NCBI RefSeq assembly: GCF_000758605.1
Contig: NZ_CP009282.1
Coordinates: forward strand, 434,001-498,000
DNA length: 64,000 nucleotides
Origin: Paenibacillus sp. FSL R5-0912
Lineage (GTDB): Bacteria; Bacillota; Bacilli; Paenibacillales; Paenibacillaceae
Reading direction: 5' to 3'
Part shown: one piece after another, positions 60,475 through 64,000 of the stretch
How positions within the stretch are numbered: position 1 is the first letter of the stretch
How the letters are laid out: every line of letters begins with the position of its first letter
Notes under the pieces: model-generated
Databases searched by the model: none
What the model was told of the DNA's origin: nothing
What the model saw: only the letters and a program-made list of their open reading frames with translations
Made by a program: the position numbers and the translations under genes

Positions 60475-61916
60475 AGGGGTTAAGGCGGTTCCAATCTCTG
60501 CGCCGTTCCCTGCTCTTCCGTTATCTGCTTATTATTCTGGCTGCGCTGTTGTTCATTCCTGTTATTGTTCCAATCACTATCACACTGTATAGCATCTTCG
60601 GTGGATTCACCCGTGAAGACACTCCTAAGGAGTATGCCCTGTATTCCAGTGTTGGCAAGCTGGAACTCATGTGGCATGACGAAGCGCGTAAGCTGCTCGG
60701 CCAGCCGCCGGAGGGTATCACTCAGCGGCTCCGGTCATTGAGCGAAACCTATCATCTGGCCAGAATATTCTGGGTAGATAACGAGGGTAGAACACAACTG
60801 ATCACGGAGCCCTCAGGTCCCCCGCTGCTGCAGGGCGGATACTCCGTCAAGGAAGTACCCTCCTATTGGACAGCCGTAGAGGCGGTGTCCTTCATGAAGG
60901 ACAGCACGGCGCTTAAACCGCTGGCGATTGTTGCTTTTGTAGGGGATCAGGCTGAAGCCGGAGAAGGCTTCATGGTCATGCAGATTCCCGAAGAAATCAA
61001 GAATGCAAAATATGCCGCAGGCCTGGACAAATGGTATTCGATTGCAATACTGGGGTTCTTAATAGCCTTCGTGGTTAGCTCTTGGCTCTTCTTCATTATG
61101 ATCCGCAGAAGGCTGCTGCGGCTACAGACCGCCATGGTTTTTACCGGGCGTGAAGGCCTGCCCCAGTTGGTTCCTCCGGGCAAGCCTGATGAAATCGGGC
61201 GGCTTGAGGAGGCATTCAATACGATGGTGACAGAGCTTGCCGCCAGCCGCTCCAGAGAGACAGAAGAAGAGGGCCTGCGCAAGCGCCTGGTTGCCAACCT
61301 GTCACATGATCTGCGGACTCCGCTGACCGTGATCCGCAGCCATCTGCATGTGCTGGGCAAGGAGGATTTATCGGCGCGCGGCCAGGAATCCCTTGAGCTG
61401 ATGGATCAGCGGATTGAGAGTCTCGGAGGGCTGATTGACAATCTGCTGGCCTATAATCTGCTGAACAGCGGGCGGATGACGCTCAAGCTGGAGCGGAAGG
61501 ATGTGCTGAGACTGCTGCGGGAGACCGCTGCGGCCTGGTATCCGCTATGGGAGAAAGAGGGGTATCAGATTGAGATTGATCTGGAAGCAGCGCCGCTCTA
61601 CTGGAATGTTGATGTCAGCTGGTTCCGCAGGGTGCTTGACAATTTGTTTCAGAATATTCTGCGTCATGCGCGCAGCGGTCTGTATGTAGGGATATTTACA
61701 GAGATCCGCGGCGGTAACCGTGTCCTTGTAATCTCGGACCATGGCGGCGGCCTGGACGGGAGTACCGATTCCAAAGGGGCGGGCCTTGGCCTGTCCATTG
61801 TTGATCTGCTGCTGAAGCGGATGGAGCTGGAATGGAGTATGGAGAGTACGGGGCAGGGCACCGAGATTACAATCTGGAAGCGGCTGCCGGACCGGATAAT
61901 TTTAAACAAAATTTAA
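60471..61916 (+). CDS. Sensor histidine kinase with HAMP domain
   Basis: The 481-residue protein has a first span (about 18-40), an external domain of about 145 residues, a second span (about 188-210), HAMP, and the HisKA box LVANLSHDLRTPLTVIRSH with His near residue 278. A HATPase domain follows (NLFQNILRHA, ISDHGGG, GAGLGLSIVDLLLKRM). It resembles the kinases beside lantibiotic-immunity transporters. It is coupled to the regulator by ATGA. Confidence 0.92.
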   Translation: MKGLRRFQSLRRSLLFRYLLIILAALLFIPVIVPITITLYSIFGGFTREDTPKEYALYSSVGKLELMWHDEARKLLGQPPEGITQRLRSLSETYHLARIFWVDNEGRTQLITEPSGPPLLQGGYSVKEVPSYWTAVEAVSFMKDSTALKPLAIVAFVGDQAEAGEGFMVMQIPEEIKNAKYAAGLDKWYSIAILGFLIAFVVSSWLFFIMIRRRLLRLQTAMVFTGREGLPQLVPPGKPDEIGRLEEAFNTMVTELAASRSRETEEEGLRKRLVANLSHDLRTPLTVIRSHLHVLGKEDLSARGQESLELMDQRIESLGGLIDNLLAYNLLNSGRMTLKLERKDVLRLLRETAAAWYPLWEKEGYQIEIDLEAAPLYWNVDVSWFRRVLDNLFQNILRHARSGLYVGIFTEIRGGNRVLVISDHGGGLDGSTDSKGAGLGLSIVDLLLKRMELEWSMESTGQGTEITIWKRLPDRIILNKI

Positions 61917-61975
61917 ACTTGCTGCTTCCGCGCTTTTAACCTTGGGACGTTATGCTGAATACCGAGGTGAAGAGA

Positions 61976-62887
61976 ATGAAGGATACAGTAATAGAAACAA
62001 GAGATCTGCTTAAGGAATACCGTGGCCGTGCGGCCGTGAAGGAGCTGAATCTGAATATCAGACAAGGGGAAATCTATGGATTCCTCGGTCCGAACGGCGC
62101 CGGCAAAACAACAACGATCCGTATGCTGCTGGGTCTGATTAAGCCGACCTCCGGCAGTATCGAAATTTTTGGCCGGGAGCTGCGCCGTAACAAACTGCAA
62201 ATCCTGCGCAAAGTAGGCTCTCTGGTGGAGTCCCCTTCCTATTACGGGCATCTGAGTGCCCTGGATAACCTGGAGGCAATCCGCCGGATTCTGGATGTGC
62301 CGAAGGCGCGCATTGCCGAGGTGCTGGATATTGTCTCGCTTACCGGGGAAGAGAAACGGCCGGTCAAAGGTTACTCGCTGGGTATGAAGCAGCGTCTCGG
62401 GATTGCCGCTGCCCTGCTTGGCAGCCCGGAGCTGCTGATTCTGGATGAGCCGACTAACGGATTGGACCCGTCAGGGATTCAGGAAATCCGCTCCCTGATT
62501 AAGCGGATGCCGGAGGAACAGGGGATCACGGTCCTGGTATCCAGCCATCTGCTTAGCGAAATCGAGCAGATGGCCGGAACCGTTGGTATTATCCGTGAGG
62601 GGCAGATGGTCTATCAGGATACGATTGCCCATCTGCAGGAGCAGGCGGCAGGCAATCTAAGCCTGGCGGTATCGGAGCCGGAAGCTGCGCTGGTGACTGC
62701 ACTGCGGCGCGGGTGCGGCGGTGAGCTGCAGGAAGGAAGGCTGATCCTGCCCCGGATGAGTGATGCCAGAGTATCGCTACTGGTCAAAGAGCTGGTCGAG
62801 GATGGCCATGCGGTCTACAGAGTGGAAGAGCACAGACAATCGCTGGAGGAATTCTTCCTGCAGGTGGTTGGGGGAGGGCAATCATGA
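61976..62887 (+). CDS. ABC transporter ATP-binding protein (lantibiotic/bacitracin immunity type)
   Basis: ATG 61976, with GAGGTG six bases upstream, gives 303 residues. Walker A GPNGAGKTTT, signature YSLGMKQRLGIAAAL, Walker B LLILDEPTNGLDP and the His in LVSSHLLSEIE are characteristic of the BcrA/NisF/SpaF group, where LSLGMKQR replaces LSGGQ. It energises export of peptide antibiotics together with the two permeases that follow. Confidence 0.92.
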   Translation: MKDTVIETRDLLKEYRGRAAVKELNLNIRQGEIYGFLGPNGAGKTTTIRMLLGLIKPTSGSIEIFGRELRRNKLQILRKVGSLVESPSYYGHLSALDNLEAIRRILDVPKARIAEVLDIVSLTGEEKRPVKGYSLGMKQRLGIAAALLGSPELLILDEPTNGLDPSGIQEIRSLIKRMPEEQGITVLVSSHLLSEIEQMAGTVGIIREGQMVYQDTIAHLQEQAAGNLSLAVSEPEAALVTALRRGCGGELQEGRLILPRMSDARVSLLVKELVEDGHAVYRVEEHRQSLEEFFLQVVGGGQS

Positions 62888-63600
62888 TGTGGCGTGCGTT
62901 GTCAGCGGACTGGCTCAAAATCCGCGGCAAAGGCTTATGGTTCCTGGTGTTCCTCGGACCGGTCGGCCTGATTGCCATGCAGGGATTGAATTTCGGGCTC
63001 CGCTATGATTATCTGCGGGAACAATACCAGGCGGATTTGTGGGGAGGCCTGCTTCGCAATGTGTCCGATTTCGTGCCCGTAGCCCTGTATCTCGGCGGGA
63101 CACTGGTCTGCTCGCTGATTGCAAATATCGAGCATCAGACGAGTTCGTGGAAGCAACTGCTGGCGTTGCCTGTCTCGCGCACGGCTGTGTTCATGTCCAA
63201 GCTGCTGATCTGCCTGATGCTACTTGTGGTGTCATGTCTCCTGCTGTCGGCAGGAACTGTCTTCCTGGGTCTGCTGCTCGGATTCGGTACACAGCCCATT
63301 CCTTATGCCGATGTCCTGCGGATAGGATTTGCTTCTTACGCAGCGGCTCTGCCTGTCATTGTGCTGCAGCTGTGGCTGTCCTTGTCCAGCCGTAACCAGA
63401 CGCTTCCCGTATCTCTGGGTATGACATTGTCACTGCTCAGCCTGTTCTCGTTATTCCTCTCCGAGTGGATTCCTCTCTCCTGGCCTACCCTGGCCTGGAG
63501 TGCCCAGCGCCCCTGGTTGTTCAGCGGAGCGGGTCTGCTCCTTGGAGTCATAGTGCTGCTGCCGGGAGCCCTGCATTTCGCCCGAAAGGATGTGGCCTGA
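62884..63600 (+). CDS. ABC-2 permease, immunity exporter subunit 1
   Basis: The 238-residue protein has six spans. WRALSADWLKIRGKGLWFLV at the N-terminus and HQTSSWKQLLALPVSRTAVFMSKLL after the second span are typical of the EfE/EfG permeases of lantibiotic immunity (NisE/SpaE-like). It overlaps the ATPase by four bases (ATGA). Confidence 0.87.
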   Translation: MMWRALSADWLKIRGKGLWFLVFLGPVGLIAMQGLNFGLRYDYLREQYQADLWGGLLRNVSDFVPVALYLGGTLVCSLIANIEHQTSSWKQLLALPVSRTAVFMSKLLICLMLLVVSCLLLSAGTVFLGLLLGFGTQPIPYADVLRIGFASYAAALPVIVLQLWLSLSSRNQTLPVSLGMTLSLLSLFSLFLSEWIPLSWPTLAWSAQRPWLFSGAGLLLGVIVLLPGALHFARKDVA

Positions 63601-63602
63601 AG

Positions 63603-64000
63603 ATGAGACCATTCTTGCGAATTATGTCTGCGGAGCGGCTGAAGATGTCGGGGTCCTGGGTCTGGCTGCTGGTGCTGATCAGCCCGCTGATCGCCTTGGC
63701 CGTAGGGGCTGTCGCAGACCGGCAACCGGACGGGGTATTCACCTGGCAGGTGTTGCTCAGTGCCATGTCGGTTATTCACGCCATGTTATTCCTTCCGGTG
63801 CTCTCGGGCATCTTCGCGGCTCTGATCTGCCGGGGTGAGCATAGTGACGGCGGCTGGAAGCTGCTGCTTGCCTTGCCGGTTAGACGGACCTCGGTATACC
63901 TGGCCAAATATACAATGGTTATGGCGCTCCTGGCTGCTGTGCAGCTGTTGTTTCTTGCAGCTCTGCTAGGGATGGGATTGTACCGCGGTGCAGAAGGAGC
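63603..64000 (+). CDS. ABC-2 permease, immunity exporter subunit 2 (3' end missing)
   Basis: ATG 63603 lies two bases after the previous stop. The visible 132 residues (MRPFLRIMSAERLKMSGSWV, then GEHSDGGWKLLLALPVRRTSVYLAKY) repeat the layout of the first permease, so a heterodimeric NisEG-like pair is likely. The frame is open to the right edge of the window. Confidence 0.85.
   Translation, partial: MRPFLRIMSAERLKMSGSWVWLLVLISPLIALAVGAVADRQPDGVFTWQVLLSAMSVIHAMLFLPVLSGIFAALICRGEHSDGGWKLLLALPVRRTSVYLAKYTMVMALLAAVQLLFLAALLGMGLYRGAEG

Noticed and set aside
1..64000. tRNA or rRNA genes
   Set aside because: No TTCGANTC-type T-loop with a matching acceptor stem, and no rRNA segment, was seen on either strand by eye. 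A tRNAscan run would settle it.

Overview
The window reads as chromosomal DNA of a Paenibacillus-type, spore-forming Firmicute. The reasons are strong AGGAGG ribosome sites with frequent GTG/TTG starts, a sinI/sinR/tasA/sipW biofilm locus like that of Bacillus subtilis, csoR-copZ-copA, liaS/desK-type two-component pairs, and intrinsic terminators and riboswitches of Bacillales type (guanine, c-di-GMP-I, TPP). Genus assignment is inference; nothing in the window is species-diagnostic.

Layout. 1-7.2 kb: one tightly overlapping operon of a tellurium-resistance-type (Ter) stress system (aldolase/lyase-like TIM barrel, phosphoribosyltransferase-TRSP, StiP/PELOTA protein, HAD hydrolase, ATP-grasp, XpaC-like, TelA). 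7.2-12.4 kb: a small membrane peptide, a formate/nitrite channel, a rhodanese divergent from a LysR regulator, and a TPM-domain membrane protein. 12.5-17.4 kb: a 47-codon gene under a perfect Fur box, a 1046-residue GGDEF-EAL receptor, and a membrane GGDEF enzyme. 17.5-22.9 kb: a guanine-class riboswitch before a flavoprotein, 28-bp tandem repeats, a chemoreceptor with a C-terminal sensor-like domain, a nucleotidyltransferase and a truncated sigma factor. 23-27.2 kb: odhA-odhB.

27.7-32.2 kb is the most interesting part. A class I c-di-GMP riboswitch precedes a SinI antirepressor. SinR lies convergent to it, and beyond SinR is a tapA-like/sipW/tasA/tasA operon whose upstream region carries two SinR-type palindromes. 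Together with four c-di-GMP turnover genes in the same 64 kb (one of them broken), this suggests that c-di-GMP acts on the SinI/SinR switch that governs matrix amyloid.

32.2-47.6 kb: a PadR regulator with a multidrug efflux pump, a GGDEF/HD-GYP gene broken by an amber codon, the copper-efflux group with CsoR operators, a 51-bp repeat array split by an IS3-family element, an EamA exporter divergent from a MocR regulator, a nitroreductase, and a GH30 glycosidase also broken by an amber codon. 47.8-64 kb: an ABC exporter with a DesK/DesR-like pair, a TPP-riboswitch-controlled thiamine-precursor importer, a divergent CorA-like protein, an MFS transporter, a PPOX-family protein, an EAL phosphodiesterase, and an OmpR-type two-component system followed by a lantibiotic-immunity-like ABC exporter that runs off the right edge.

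All calls come from reading the sequence and from knowledge of the families; no database search or folding program was run.
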